64,000 nt of DNA from Mycolicibacterium mucogenicum DSM 44124 (lineage in GTDB: Bacteria; Actinomycetota; Actinomycetes; Mycobacteriales; Mycobacteriaceae): positions 992,001 to 1,056,000 of the forward strand of contig NZ_CP062008.1 in assembly GCF_005670685.2 (NCBI RefSeq), given 5' to 3'. The translations under genes were made by a program, and so were the position numbers. Below are positions 42,914 to 51,826 of the stretch, piece after piece. The stretch's first letter is position 1. Every line of letters starts with the position of its first letter. Under the pieces are notes generated by a model, which had not been told where the DNA came from, did not search any database, and saw only the letters and a program-made list of their open reading frames with translations.

Positions 42914-44107
42914 CTAGCGCTCGGCGCGCTGATAGGCCGTCACGACGGCGGCGCCGCCCAGGCCGATGTTGTGCTGAAGCGCTGCGGTGACGCCGTCGAC
43001 CTGACGCTTGTCGGCGGTGCCGCGCAGCTGCCACGTCAGCTCCGAGCACTGGGCCAGGCCCGTCGCACCCAGCGGGTGACCCTTGGAGATCAGGCCGCCC
43101 GACGGGTTGACGACCCAGCGGCCGCCGTAGGTGGTGTCGTTGTTGTCGATCAGCTGCGGGGCCTCGCCCTCGCCGCACAGCCCCAGGGCTTCGTACAGCA
43201 GGAGCTCGTTGGCGGAGAAGCAGTCGTGCAGCTCGATGACCTGGAAGTCCTCGGGGCCGAGGCCCGACTGGTCGTAAACCTTCTGGGCCGCTTGGACATT
43301 CATGTCGTAGCCGATGATGTTGGCGGCGCTGCCGTCGAACGTCGAGGCGAAGTCGGTCGTCATGGCCTGGCCGACGATCTCGACGGCCTGCGACGCGAGT
43401 CCGTGCTTGTCGACGAACGACTCGCTGGCGAGGATCGCCGCGCCCGACCCGTCGGAGGTGGGGGAGCATTGCAGCTTGGTCAGTGGGTCGGAGATCATCT
43501 TGGCGGCCAGGATGTCGTCGAGCGTGTACTCGTCCTGGAACTGTGCGTACGGGTTGTTGACCGAATGCTTGTGGTTCTTGTAGCCGATTTTTGCAAAATG
43601 TTCTGCAGTGCTTCCATATTTCTTCATGTGCTCACGGCCGGCCGCACCGAACATCCACGGCGCCACGGGGAAGGCGAACTCGTCGATCTCGGCCAGGGCC
43701 TTGACGTGCCGGCCCAGCGGCGATTCGCGGTCCTGCGCACCCGCCTGGAGCGAACCGGGCTGCATCTTCTCGAAGCCCAGCGCGATGGTGCAGTCGGCGA
43801 GGCCGCCGCGGATCGCCTGTGCGGCAAGGAAAAGCGCCGTCGACCCCGTCGAACAGTTGTTGTTGACGTTGACGATCGGGATGCCCGTCATGCCCAGCTC
43901 GTACAGGGCGCGCTGGCCGGAGGTCGAGTCGCCCGAGCAGTAGCCGACGTAGCCCTGCTCCACCTGGTCGTAGGAGATGCCGGCGTCGGCGAGCGCCTTG
44001 TTGCCGGACTCGTTGGCCATCTGCGGGTAGTCCCAGCCCTCACGGCTGCCGGGCTTCTCGAATTTGGTCATGCCGACGCCGACGACGAACACGCGATTCT
44101 TGGCCAT
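42914..44107 (-). CDS. ltp1: Thiolase-like lipid-transfer protein (Ltp1-like)
   Basis: The product (397 aa) is an SCP-x-type thiolase. The active cysteine is C85 in NNNCSTGS, and the ligand loops [18 protein letters not shown] and the C-terminal NIGLGGAA are present. Such enzymes cleave or condense acyl-CoA or steroid side-chain thioesters. Its N-terminal part closely resembles M. tuberculosis Ltp1 in memory. The gene lies beside a KstR-consensus palindrome, 100 bp upstream of its start, so it may belong to the sterol regulon. It has the residues needed for catalysis. Confidence 0.82.
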   Translation of the reverse strand: MAKNRVFVVGVGMTKFEKPGSREGWDYPQMANESGNKALADAGISYDQVEQGYVGYCSGDSTSGQRALYELGMTGIPIVNVNNNCSTGSTALFLAAQAIRGGLADCTIALGFEKMQPGSLQAGAQDRESPLGRHVKALAEIDEFAFPVAPWMFGAAGREHMKKYGSTAEHFAKIGYKNHKHSVNNPYAQFQDEYTLDDILAAKMISDPLTKLQCSPTSDGSGAAILASESFVDKHGLASQAVEIVGQAMTTDFASTFDGSAANIIGYDMNVQAAQKVYDQSGLGPEDFQVIELHDCFSANELLLYEALGLCGEGEAPQLIDNNDTTYGGRWVVNPSGGLISKGHPLGATGLAQCSELTWQLRGTADKRQVDGVTAALQHNIGLGGAAVVTAYQRAER

Positions 44108-44206
44108 GGGTTTCCTTTCGTTACTACCTGTAGTTCAGTCACGCCCGGCGGTTTTAGTCAAGACCCCAAAGGTCTGGTCTCCGACGCCGAGCCGGTGGTA
44201 TACAAC

Positions 44207-44222
44207 CTAGAACGTGTTCTAG
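44207..44222. promoter_or_regulatory. KstR-type operator
   Basis: CTAGAACGTGTTCTAG is a perfect 16-bp palindrome and fits the KstR consensus TnnAACnnGTTnnA. KstR represses cholesterol-catabolism genes in mycobacteria. The site lies 25 bp before the reductase gene start and about 100 bp from the thiolase start, so it could control both. No KstR gene is in the window. Confidence 0.8.
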
Positions 44223-44246
44223 TTCTGGCGGTGCTCGGGAGGGTTC

Positions 44247-45296
44247 ATGGCGTTGCGGGTCGTGCAGTGGGCAACCGGCGGGGTCGGCGTCGCCGCGATC
44301 AAAGGCGTGCTGGAACATCCGGACCTGGAACTCGTCGGTTGTTGGGTGCATTGGGAAGCCAAGAACGGCAAGGATGTTGGCGAGATCATCGGCGTCGGGC
44401 CGCTGGGCGTCACCGCGACCAACAGCATCGACGACATCCTGGCACTCGAGGCCGACGCCGTCATCTACGCGCCGCTGATGGCCAACCCCGACGAGGTCGC
44501 GGCGCTGCTGCGGTCCGGCAAGAACGTGGTGACGCCGGTCGGGTGGGTGTATCCGAGCGAGAAGCAGGGCGCGCCGATGCGGGAGGCCGCGCTGGCCGGT
44601 GGCGCCACGCTGCACGGCACCGGCATCGCTCCCGGCGGCATCAGCGAGAAGTTCCCGCTGCTGTTCTCGGTGATGTCCACCGGCGTGACTTTCGTTCGCG
44701 CCGAAGAGTTCTCGGACCTACGGACCTACGAGGCGCCCGACGTACTGCGGCACGTCATGGGGTTCGGTGAGACCCCGGACAAGGCGCTGACCGGTCCGAT
44801 GCAGAAGCTGCTCGACAGCGGCTTCATCCAGGCCGTCCGGATGTGCGTCGACGAGTTCGGCTTCAACGCCGACCCGAAGATCGTTGCGCGCCAAGAGGTT
44901 GCGGTGGCGACCGCACCGATCGACTCGCCGCTGGGGCCCATCCAGCCCGGCCAGGTGGCGGCTCGCAAGTTCCACTGGGAGGCGGTCGTCGGCGACGAGG
45001 TCGTCGTGCGCGTCACCGTCAACTGGTTCATGGGTGAGGAAAACCTCGACCCGGCATGGGATTTCGGCCCCGAAGGCCAACGCTACGAGATGGAGGTCAA
45101 GGGAAATCCGGACTTCACCGTGTCGATCAAGGGCTTTCAGGGACTGGTCGGAGAGGACGGCCCCGAACCCGGCGTCGTCGGCACCGCCGCCCACTGCGTC
45201 AACTCCGTGCCCGCGGTGTGTGCCGCGGAACCGGGTATCGCCACCTATCTGGACCTGCCGCTCTTCAGCGCGAAAGCGGCGCCGCGACTGAGGTGA
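44247..45296 (+). CDS. DHDPR-like NAD(P)-binding reductase (Rv1059-like)
   Basis: The product (349 aa) has an N-terminal Rossmann fold (VVQWATGGVGVAAIKGV, YAPLM, GKNVVTPVGWVY) and a C-terminal domain with the family pattern ARQEVAVATAPIDSPLG and FHWEAVVGDEV. It resembles dihydrodipicolinate-reductase-like and amine-dehydrogenase-like proteins, and by position Rv1059. The substrate is unknown. The KstR-type palindrome just upstream suggests control by sterol intermediates. The ATG at 44247 is 25 bp from that site, so it may be nearly leaderless. Confidence 0.8.
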   Translation: MALRVVQWATGGVGVAAIKGVLEHPDLELVGCWVHWEAKNGKDVGEIIGVGPLGVTATNSIDDILALEADAVIYAPLMANPDEVAALLRSGKNVVTPVGWVYPSEKQGAPMREAALAGGATLHGTGIAPGGISEKFPLLFSVMSTGVTFVRAEEFSDLRTYEAPDVLRHVMGFGETPDKALTGPMQKLLDSGFIQAVRMCVDEFGFNADPKIVARQEVAVATAPIDSPLGPIQPGQVAARKFHWEAVVGDEVVVRVTVNWFMGEENLDPAWDFGPEGQRYEMEVKGNPDFTVSIKGFQGLVGEDGPEPGVVGTAAHCVNSVPAVCAAEPGIATYLDLPLFSAKAAPRLR

Positions 45297-45358
45297 GCGT
45301 GACGTTTTTGCACGCCCGCGGCGGCGTGTCGGCGTACAACCACGCACGCTCGCGGTAA

Positions 45359-46402
45359 TCAGGGTTGCACAAGTATCCGGATCGGATTGCCTTCGGCCCG
45401 ATCGAGTTTCGCGATGCCTTCGGCGACGTCCTCGAGCGGGACGATCTCGCTGATCGACCGGGTGAGGTCCAGGCGGCCGCGGGACACCAGCGTGGCCAGC
45501 GTGCCGATGTCGGCGTTCTGATAACCCAGGTGCCCGCGCACCTGCTTCTTGGTCAGGTTGAAGAACGATGTCGGGCCGATCGACGGGGCATCGGCGCTCA
45601 TCCCGACGCCGACGAACCGTCCGCCCACGGTCAGCGCCGCCAGCGCCTGATCGAACGTGGACCCCTTGCCGACCGCGTCGAACGCGACGTCGAGCATCCG
45701 GCCGCCGGTGGCCGCACCGATCTGGGCCAACAACTCCGGGTCGCGGGCGTCGAAGGCGTAGTCCGCGCCGACCTCCAGCGCGCGCTCCAACACCGCCGGG
45801 TTGACGTCGACCGCGACGATCGGCGCCGCCCCGACCAACCGGGCCAACTGCACGATGTGCGTGCCGAGCCCACCCACGCCCCATACGCCGACGGACTCGC
45901 CGATACCCACCTGGCCGGTCCGCACGACGGCGCCGAACGGCGTCGACACCGCGTCGGCGAGGATCGCGGCCTGCTCAAGCGGCACGTTGTCGGGGACGCG
46001 CGTCAGCCCGAACGCCTGCGCGACGGTGTATTCGGCCCAGCCCCCGTCGTACGCGAACGCCATGAGCCGGATCCGCAGACAGTTGGACATGTCGCCGCGG
46101 AGACAGTTCACGCAGTCCATGCACGGCTTGCCGGCCGCGACGACGACGCGGTCGCCCTCGGCCCAGCCGGTGACGCCCGGTCCCAGTTTGGCGATGGTGC
46201 CCGACGTTTCGTGGCCCTGCGTCACCACCGGGAGCTGCGACGGGAACGTGCCGTTGATCAGGCTGAGGTCGGAGTGGCAGATGCCGCAGTAGGCGACCTT
46301 GACCAGCACCTCGCCGGGTCCCGGTTCCGGAATCGGAACATCTTCCACCGCAACCTTTTTGGTGTCGGCGTAGAACCGTTGGGCCCGCATCGTTGAGGTC
46401 AT
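45359..46402 (-). CDS. Zinc-dependent alcohol dehydrogenase
   Basis: The product (347 aa) is a class MDR alcohol dehydrogenase. The catalytic zinc ligands C42 (GICHSD) and H64-E65 are visible, and the structural zinc cysteines C94, C97, C100 and C108 are all present. The cofactor motif is GVWGVGGLGTH. It should oxidise an alcohol or reduce an aldehyde with NAD(P). The start at ATG 46402 follows GGAG; ATG 46390 is possible. It is divergent from the SRPBCC gene and not present in the M. tuberculosis order I remember. Confidence 0.87.
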   Translation of the reverse strand: MTSTMRAQRFYADTKKVAVEDVPIPEPGPGEVLVKVAYCGICHSDLSLINGTFPSQLPVVTQGHETSGTIAKLGPGVTGWAEGDRVVVAAGKPCMDCVNCLRGDMSNCLRIRLMAFAYDGGWAEYTVAQAFGLTRVPDNVPLEQAAILADAVSTPFGAVVRTGQVGIGESVGVWGVGGLGTHIVQLARLVGAAPIVAVDVNPAVLERALEVGADYAFDARDPELLAQIGAATGGRMLDVAFDAVGKGSTFDQALAALTVGGRFVGVGMSADAPSIGPTSFFNLTKKQVRGHLGYQNADIGTLATLVSRGRLDLTRSISEIVPLEDVAEGIAKLDRAEGNPIRILVQP

Positions 46403-46442
46403 GACACTCCAGTGGTCAGCATCGATGGTTACGATCGCCATC

Positions 46443-46928
46443 ATGGCGCAGGCATTGGTGGTCGAGCAATCACGAATAGTCCCCGTCGCGGTGGCCGACG
46501 CATTCAGCGGCACCGCACCGATTCCGTTGAACGAGCTGTTCTGTCGTTGGTACGGACCGATCCCGCCGATCAAGGCCGTGCGCAACCAGACCGGTATCTG
46601 GGACGCGGTGGGGCAGACCCGGACGATCCTGCTGACCGGTGGCGGCAGCATGGCCGAGACCCTGACCTCGTACGACGAGCCGCACTCGTTCGGCTACACG
46701 CTGTCGGACATCAACGGACCGCTGGCGCCGCTGGTGGGCGGCGTGCAAGGGATGTGGCTGTTCCAGGACGTCTCCGGTGGGCAGAATCCCCGCACCAAGA
46801 TCACCTGGCGGTGGACTCTGCACCCGCGCAGCTCGCTGACCGCCCCGCTGCTGCCGGTGTTCGGCAAGCTGTGGAAGGGCTACGCGGGCCGATCGCTGGA
46901 GCATCTTTCTGACCTCCTGGTGGGATGA
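46443..46928 (+). CDS. SRPBCC-family protein (Rv1060-like)
   Basis: This 161-residue protein has an SRPBCC/START-like profile (VEQSRIVPVAVADAFSG, TGGGSMAETLTSYDEP, TKITWRWTLHPRSS), a fold that binds hydrophobic ligands in a helix-grip cavity. No signal peptide. The size is close to Rv1060. ATG 46443 gives this start. It runs in the same direction as the patatin gene that follows 39 bases later, so they may be co-transcribed. The ligand is unknown. Confidence 0.75.
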   Translation: MAQALVVEQSRIVPVAVADAFSGTAPIPLNELFCRWYGPIPPIKAVRNQTGIWDAVGQTRTILLTGGGSMAETLTSYDEPHSFGYTLSDINGPLAPLVGGVQGMWLFQDVSGGQNPRTKITWRWTLHPRSSLTAPLLPVFGKLWKGYAGRSLEHLSDLLVG

Positions 46929-46967
46929 CGGTCCCACGGCGTACGCCGAATCCTGTTAGATGAACTA

Positions 46968-47819
46968 ATGGCTAAGCGCGCGCTCGTTCTGGCTGGTGGC
47001 GGCATCGCCGGCATCGCATGGGAGACCGGCATCCTGCAGGGAATCGCCGACGAGGCCCCCGAGATCGCCGCGGCGATCCGGAATTCGGATGTGGTGCTGG
47101 GCACATCGGCGGGCTCGGCGGTCGGTGCCCAGCTGGGCAGTGCACTGAGCATTGCTGAGCTGTTCGAGCGCCAGGTTGCCGCCGAATCGGCGGAGATCAG
47201 CCCGGGCATCAACATCGAGGCCGTCCTGACCACGTTCATCGACGCGATGTCGTCGACCAACGGCGGCCGGGCCGAACAGTTGCAGCGCCTCGGGGCGGCC
47301 GCGGCCGCCGCCGAGACCGTCAGCCCGGCCGTCCGTCGCAACGTCATCGAACGCCGGTTGCCGTCGCACGAGTGGCCCGACCATGACCTGCGCATCACCG
47401 GCGTCGACATCGACACCGGCGAGCTGGTGGTGTTCACGCGGGAATCGGGGGTGTCCGTCGTCGACGCCGTCGAGGCCAGCTGCGCGGTACCGGCCGCCTG
47501 GCCGGTGGTGACCATCGGCGGCCGCCGGTACATGGACGGCGGGATGGGCAGCAGCGTCAACATGATCGCGGTCAAGGACTGTGACACCGCCGTCGTGCTG
47601 GTGCCGGCTCCGTCGGACTCGCCGTCACCGTTCGGGGCGGGCCCCGGCGCGGACGTCAGGGGCTTTGCCGGCAGTGCCTTCGGCATCTACGCCGACGACC
47701 AGTCCCTCGCCGCCTTCGGCGTCGACCCGCTGGATCCGGCCTGTCGTATCCCGTCGGCGCAGGCCGGCCGGGCGCAGGGCCGAAAGGTTGCGGCGGAGGT
47801 CGCCGTGTTCCTGGCCTAG
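46968..47819 (+). CDS. Patatin-like phospholipase (Rv1062-like)
   Basis: The product (283 aa) is a patatin-fold serine lipase. The oxyanion loop GGGIAG lies at 10-15, the nucleophile is S47 (GTSAG) and the catalytic D190 lies in MDGGM, so the Ser-Asp dyad is intact. It would cleave acyl esters from glycerophospholipids or similar lipids. It is convergent with a second patatin gene, and their stop regions overlap by 4 bases. Position and size match Rv1062. Confidence 0.88.
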   Translation: MAKRALVLAGGGIAGIAWETGILQGIADEAPEIAAAIRNSDVVLGTSAGSAVGAQLGSALSIAELFERQVAAESAEISPGINIEAVLTTFIDAMSSTNGGRAEQLQRLGAAAAAAETVSPAVRRNVIERRLPSHEWPDHDLRITGVDIDTGELVVFTRESGVSVVDAVEASCAVPAAWPVVTIGGRRYMDGGMGSSVNMIAVKDCDTAVVLVPAPSDSPSPFGAGPGADVRGFAGSAFGIYADDQSLAAFGVDPLDPACRIPSAQAGRAQGRKVAAEVAVFLA

Positions 47820-48784
47820 TCGGCGAGGTCGAGGGAATCGAGTGCGGCGCAAGCCAATTCGTGCCCGATCTCGATGACTTCGGAGGCGCGGTAGAACTCC
47901 AGGCTGCGGCACACCGTGCGTGGCACCTCGATCAACAGGTCGGGTGGATAGGCCGCCAGGGTGTGTCGCATCAGCGCCGCCTGCGAGATTTCGATGGTGC
48001 GGTTCATGACCTCGAAGCCGCCGAGCCGCGGCACGTGCGTGTCTTCTTCGGTCTCGACCTCGGACTCGGTGGCGGCGTCGATGCCGTCGACCGCGTTGCT
48101 GAAGCGGCTCAGTACCGATCGTGCGGTGGGACCGTCGAGCAGGGTGCTTGCCGCGGCCCGGTCGATCAGTGACGTCGTGCTGCGTCGCATGCGGTTCAAC
48201 AGCTCCGCGGTGGGACGCGGGGAGTCCGGAGTGGGATTCGGGTCGCTGGCGTTGAGGCTGACCGCGATGGTCAGGTCGGCGTTGACAGCCGCGAGCGGTG
48301 CCATGGGCAGGGGGTCCAGGATGCCGCCGTCGGCCAGTAGCCGGCCGTCGAGCAGATAGGGCGCGATGACGCCAGGTATGGCGATGGAGGCGCGGATGGC
48401 CGCGTCGATCGGGCCGCGCTGCAGCCAGACCGATTTGCCGGCGATCAGGTCGGTCGAGACGGCGGTATAGGGGATCGGCAGGCTCTCGATGGTCCGCGGG
48501 CCGATGATCTCGCGGACGGCCGCCAGGATCTTCTCGGCGCGGAGCACGCCGGCGGCGGTCAGGGATGGATCGAGTAGACGGAGGACCGCGCTCTGCGTGA
48601 GAGCGCTGGCCCAGGAGGTGAATTCGTCGAGTTTGTCGGCGGCCTGCAGCGCGCCGACGAGGGCGCCCATGGAAGAACCGGAGATGCCGACGACGTCGAA
48701 TCCGCGCTCGCGGAGCGCGTCGAGGACGCCGATGTGTGCGTAACCCCGGGCGCCACCGCTGCCAAGGACCAGTGCGACCCGCAT
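47816..48784 (-). CDS. NTE/RssA-like patatin (Rv1063c-like)
   Basis: This 322-residue patatin has GSGGARG (8-14), nucleophile S38 in GSSMG and D152 in ADGGILDP, so it should be active. It resembles RssA/neuropathy-target-esterase-type proteins. The C-terminal part contains a helical region with acidic residues (TESEVETEEDT). It is tail-to-tail with the other patatin gene. Both lack signal peptides. Position matches Rv1063c. Confidence 0.87.
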   Translation of the reverse strand: MRVALVLGSGGARGYAHIGVLDALRERGFDVVGISGSSMGALVGALQAADKLDEFTSWASALTQSAVLRLLDPSLTAAGVLRAEKILAAVREIIGPRTIESLPIPYTAVSTDLIAGKSVWLQRGPIDAAIRASIAIPGVIAPYLLDGRLLADGGILDPLPMAPLAAVNADLTIAVSLNASDPNPTPDSPRPTAELLNRMRRSTTSLIDRAAASTLLDGPTARSVLSRFSNAVDGIDAATESEVETEEDTHVPRLGGFEVMNRTIEISQAALMRHTLAAYPPDLLIEVPRTVCRSLEFYRASEVIEIGHELACAALDSLDLAD

Positions 48785-48831
48785 GGCCCTATTTTGGCGT
48801 GCGGATCAGACGGCGGCGAGACGAGGCCGCG

Positions 48832-49047
48832 TCAGCAGCGGATGCGCGAGAAGAACGCCGCCGAGATGAGCCCGATGATCAGGGCAACCTGCGGCTGTCC
48901 GCTGCTCATGGCGAAGAGGATGCCGCTGACGGCCGCTACTGCGATGAGCAGCAGGAGGATGCCCATGAAGAGCACTCGGCGCCCGTTGACCGCGCCACTG
49001 TGGACCCGGGCGACCGGTACGTGCTGAGGAGCAACCATTGAGCTCAT
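48832..49047 (-). CDS. Small membrane protein
   Basis: This 71-residue protein has a basic N-terminal part and two hydrophobic helices (about 28-46 and 53-66) separated by a short loop, ending FFSRIRC. It is probably a small integral membrane protein. No family is recognised. It is followed 47 bases on by the patatin gene in the same direction, so the two could share a transcript. Confidence 0.6.
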   Translation of the reverse strand: MSSMVAPQHVPVARVHSGAVNGRRVLFMGILLLLIAVAAVSGILFAMSSGQPQVALIIGLISAAFFSRIRC

Positions 49048-49395
49048 CCCTTCGACAATGAGTGAGACACCCCATAGTGTGCACCATTGTGTGAGTCAAA
49101 GCACAATTACTGACCAGTAGTTGGGAAATGCGTCGTATTCGTTAGCTGATCTCATTGCTTTTGCGGCGTTTTGCCTGGTCGGCGGGCAAATTTGTTAGAT
49201 GTGCTTTGTGTTCTGGGAATGGCGTTTGTGTCCAATTTTTGCGCCGTCAGGGGCGGCGAATTTAATTCGTTGTACTAATCAAATTAATTTGCGCATGCAC
49301 TGGTGACTCTGCATCGTGAGCGTGCGTTCAGATCGCGGAATCGGCCGGTTCGACGGTCTGTGCGCACATTCGCTGCACGGAAAAGCTGCCGTGCG
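49048..49395. other. AT-rich intergenic region
   Basis: This gap of 348 bases holds the promoter of the small membrane-protein gene. It includes a 12-bp palindrome CAAATTAATTTG (49280-49291) and long AT-rich stretches. I see no coding frame, RNA gene or repeat. Silencing by an Lsr2-like protein is possible but not shown. Confidence 0.4.
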
Positions 49396-50922
49396 TCAGT
49401 TGACGCAGGGGAGTCCGTCGTTGGCGCGCACCGGCGGCCCGGATTCCGGGGTCGGCAGCGTGGTGTCGTAGTTGGACGACTTGGCCGCGGCCAGGGACAC
49501 GCTGTCCAGGGTGTCGGGCACCTGATAGCCCGGCCCCAGCGTGACGTGGATACGACCGGCAGGCACTGACGGATCGGCACGGACGGCGTCGATGCCCAGC
49601 AGCTCCGCCAGGTGCTTGGCTTCGGCATCGGTACCGGCGCCGAAGTCGACGGCCGTCGAACTGAGCTCGCCGTCCTGCGAGCTACGGGTCTGGCCCATGG
49701 AGTACTCGAGATCGCCCAGGATCTCCGACATCTGCCGGCCCAGACCCATCACGTCGGAACCGTTGATGACGTCGATGACGGCGGTCTTGGCGTTCTTCGA
49801 CGTCGTACCGGTGCTGTCGGCGGCCTTGTCCAGCGTGGACGGCTCGGTCGATGTGCTGGGTGCGGACGTCGGTGCGCCTGGCGGCGGCTTGAGACCGAAG
49901 GCCTTGGCGACCTCGACCTTGATGGCCATGGGGTCGACGATGTTCACGTCCTGGCCGTCGATGTTGTCGTAGCGCACGACGGGTAGCGTCCGGTACTGGA
50001 CGTTCGCGCCGCCGGCGATCTCGCCCATGCGCTTGAACTGCTCCTGGCCCCAGCCGGCCGACAGCACGACGTCCTTCTGCGCGACGCCGATCAGCTGGTT
50101 CAGCTTGCCGAGGTCGCTGAACGAGCCGTCCTGCTGCAGCTGGTGCATCACCGAGATCAGGAAGGCCTGCTGACGGTGGGTCCGGTCCAGGTCGCCGTTG
50201 TCCAGGCCGTGGCGCTGTCGGACGAAGGCAACGACCTGGGAGGCGTCGAGCATCTGGCGGCCGGCCGGGAAATCAGCGCCCGAGTAGTCGTCGTACACGG
50301 GGTGGTTCAGACAGATCTCGACGCCGCCGAGGCTCTCGGCGATGTCGTAGAAGCCGGCGAGGTTGACCTCGGCGAAGTAGTCGATGGGCGCACCGGTCAG
50401 ATTGCGGACCGCAGCCAGGGTGGCGGCGCGGCCGGCCTCGCGGCTCTTGCGCTCCAGCTCGGCCTGGTCGGTGACGCCCTTGTCCATGAGGTGCTGCATG
50501 GCGTTGGCCTTGGTCAGGCCGTACGCCTCTTTGATCTTGATGTGGTCGTATCCGGGGATGCCGGTGACCCGCACGTAGTCGTCACGCGGGATCGAGAACG
50601 CGACCACATGGTTGTCGGCGGTGATGTGCGCCAGGATCAGCGTGTTGGTGTTGTAGCCGCCGTTGTCCGAATCCCCGGCGTGCAGCTTGTCGAGCAGCGC
50701 CTGTGGCAGGTCGTTGCCCTGCTGGTCTTTGCGCGAGTCCAGACCGATCAGCAGGATGTTCATCGCCCCGCCGGTGGACTTCGGTGCGTCCGCCCCGAGC
50801 GCGTCGCTGACCGTGATGCCGTGCAGTGCCCCACGCACCGTCCACCAGCCCAGACCGGTCGTCGCCACCGCCACCGCGGTGACCAGCGTGAGCACCACGC
50901 GCCCGACGGTGTCCCAACCCAC
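49396..50922 (-). CDS. LytR-CpsA-Psr ligase with LytR_C domain
   Basis: The product (508 aa from GTG 50922) has a membrane helix at about 8-30 and an LCP domain (NILLIGLDSRKDQQGN, FSIPRDDYV, LDRTHRQQAF) that transfers lipid-linked polymers such as arabinogalactan to peptidoglycan. A Thr/Ser-rich linker and a C-terminal LytR_C domain (AVIDVINGSDVMG, VTLGPGYQVPD) follow. The start is uncertain: the frame stays open for 72 more codons upstream and reads as an Arg-rich cytosolic tail, but contains no ATG, GTG or TTG. Confidence 0.85.
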   Translation of the reverse strand: MGWDTVGRVVLTLVTAVAVATTGLGWWTVRGALHGITVSDALGADAPKSTGGAMNILLIGLDSRKDQQGNDLPQALLDKLHAGDSDNGGYNTNTLILAHITADNHVVAFSIPRDDYVRVTGIPGYDHIKIKEAYGLTKANAMQHLMDKGVTDQAELERKSREAGRAATLAAVRNLTGAPIDYFAEVNLAGFYDIAESLGGVEICLNHPVYDDYSGADFPAGRQMLDASQVVAFVRQRHGLDNGDLDRTHRQQAFLISVMHQLQQDGSFSDLGKLNQLIGVAQKDVVLSAGWGQEQFKRMGEIAGGANVQYRTLPVVRYDNIDGQDVNIVDPMAIKVEVAKAFGLKPPPGAPTSAPSTSTEPSTLDKAADSTGTTSKNAKTAVIDVINGSDVMGLGRQMSEILGDLEYSMGQTRSSQDGELSSTAVDFGAGTDAEAKHLAELLGIDAVRADPSVPAGRIHVTLGPGYQVPDTLDSVSLAAAKSSNYDTTLPTPESGPPVRANDGLPCVN

Positions 50923-51138
50923 GCGGGTGCTGAGCAGGCTTTGCAGCCGGCTCCGGCGGTGCCGGGCTGGAAGACGGTGGCGCGCGGAATCGCTGCGCTG
51001 GAAATCGGAGGTGCTCAGATGCGACCTCGAGGGGATGCGGTCGTGGCGTTCATCTCGGCGGGCCTCGCGGGTACGTGAGGACCGCCGGTCGGCTCCGGCG
51101 GTCGGGAGTTTGCTGTCACCGCGGCCCGCGTGGATGCG
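50923..51138 (-). other. Open Arg-rich extension of LCP gene without a start codon
   Basis: In the frame of the LCP gene these 72 codons are open up to TGA at 51139-51141. They encode an Arg/Ser-rich peptide of the kind that precedes the membrane helix in mycobacterial LCP proteins. No ATG, GTG or TTG is found in this frame. A CTG at 51016-51018 has GAGG about six bases upstream and might be the true start; a sequencing frameshift is another explanation. Confidence 0.5.
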
Positions 51139-51216
51139 TCAGAGCGATCGGACGGCAGTGCGACCGATTTTAGGGCAACGCCGCAGACTCAGCGAATCCT
51201 CAGTGAACGCCGGGTA

Positions 51217-51639
51217 TCAGCCGCATTCACCTTTGGCGGCGCTGGTCGCGGCCATGATCACGCCGGCCTGCTGACCCGCGGTGAGCTCGGTCCAGGGGGT
51301 GTTGAAGTTACCGGGATCACGTGTTTCCGGCCGCTGCATCAGGTTCAGGTACGGCTCGACGAGTGTCGCCGGGTCGGCGTGCTGAGCGTCCATCCACAGC
51401 TTCGCGGCGTGGCAGGCCTGGCCGAACTCGGACTCGGTCGCCGCCGGCGGGGCGTCGACGGCGGTCGTCACGCCGCTCGGCGAGACGGCGGCGCTGCCGG
51501 GTGCCGGGTGTTCGTGCGACTGCGTGGGGAGCTCGGCGGGAGTGTGGTCGGGGGCCGCTTTCTTGTCCGGACCACAGGCTGTCAGGAACGTCAGTGCGGT
51601 GGTCGTGAGCAGCGCTGCCCGGATGACGTTGATCTGCAT
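51217..51639 (-). CDS. lpqV: Lipoprotein LpqV
   Basis: The product (140 aa) is a lipoprotein with lipobox LTAC (C22). The mature part contains SPSGVTTAVDAPPAATE, QACHAAKLWMDAQ and LVEPYLNLMQRP, which align closely with my memory of M. tuberculosis LpqV (Rv1064c). It ends AKGECG, so two or more cysteines can pair. The function is unknown. It is divergent from the cysteine dioxygenase operon. I chose ATG 51639, which gives a proper signal. Confidence 0.82.
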   Translation of the reverse strand: MQINVIRAALLTTTALTFLTACGPDKKAAPDHTPAELPTQSHEHPAPGSAAVSPSGVTTAVDAPPAATESEFGQACHAAKLWMDAQHADPATLVEPYLNLMQRPETRDPGNFNTPWTELTAGQQAGVIMAATSAAKGECG

Positions 51640-51725
51640 GCTTGCCAATCTAGATGCGTCGGCATTCAGGATCACCCTGACGCTAACCCTTTCCGGCTGG
51701 CCGAGCGGTCGTCACGATGGGGAAC

Positions 51726-51770
51726 ATGGCAGTGCAGAACGTGCAGAACGCGACATGTTGTCGGGCTTGA
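51726..51770 (+). CDS. Cys-Cys leader peptide (attenuator uORF)
   Basis: ATG 51726 opens a 14-codon frame, MAVQNVQNATCCRA, that ends at TGA 51768-51770. GGGGAAC precedes it as a ribosome site. The two adjacent TGT codons would stall ribosomes when cysteine is scarce. A short hairpin (CGGGCT/AGCCCG, 51762-51775) overlaps the end of the frame. The next gene is cysteine dioxygenase. Poly-Cys leader ORFs that attenuate cysteine-related operons are known in M. smegmatis, so the same mechanism is inferred. Confidence 0.65.
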   Translation: MAVQNVQNATCCRA

Positions 51771-51826
51771 GCCCGGCCTTGTGAGGGCGCCAAGCCCACC
51801 GTTCGTTTCTGCATTGGAGTTCCGTC

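Noticed and set aside
42971-44770. A 599-codon plus-strand frame opposite the thiolase
   Set aside because: It runs antisense to a gene with intact catalytic motifs and crosses the KstR site into the next gene; it is a high-GC shadow.
49048-49395. Replication origin or non-coding RNA in the AT-rich gap
   Set aside because: I find no DnaA-box cluster, no dnaA/dnaN neighbours and no stable long fold; only a short AT palindrome is present.
51754-51783. Second small frame MLSGLSPAL overlapping the Cys-Cys leader
   Set aside because: It lacks its own ribosome site and would begin inside the better-supported leader frame.
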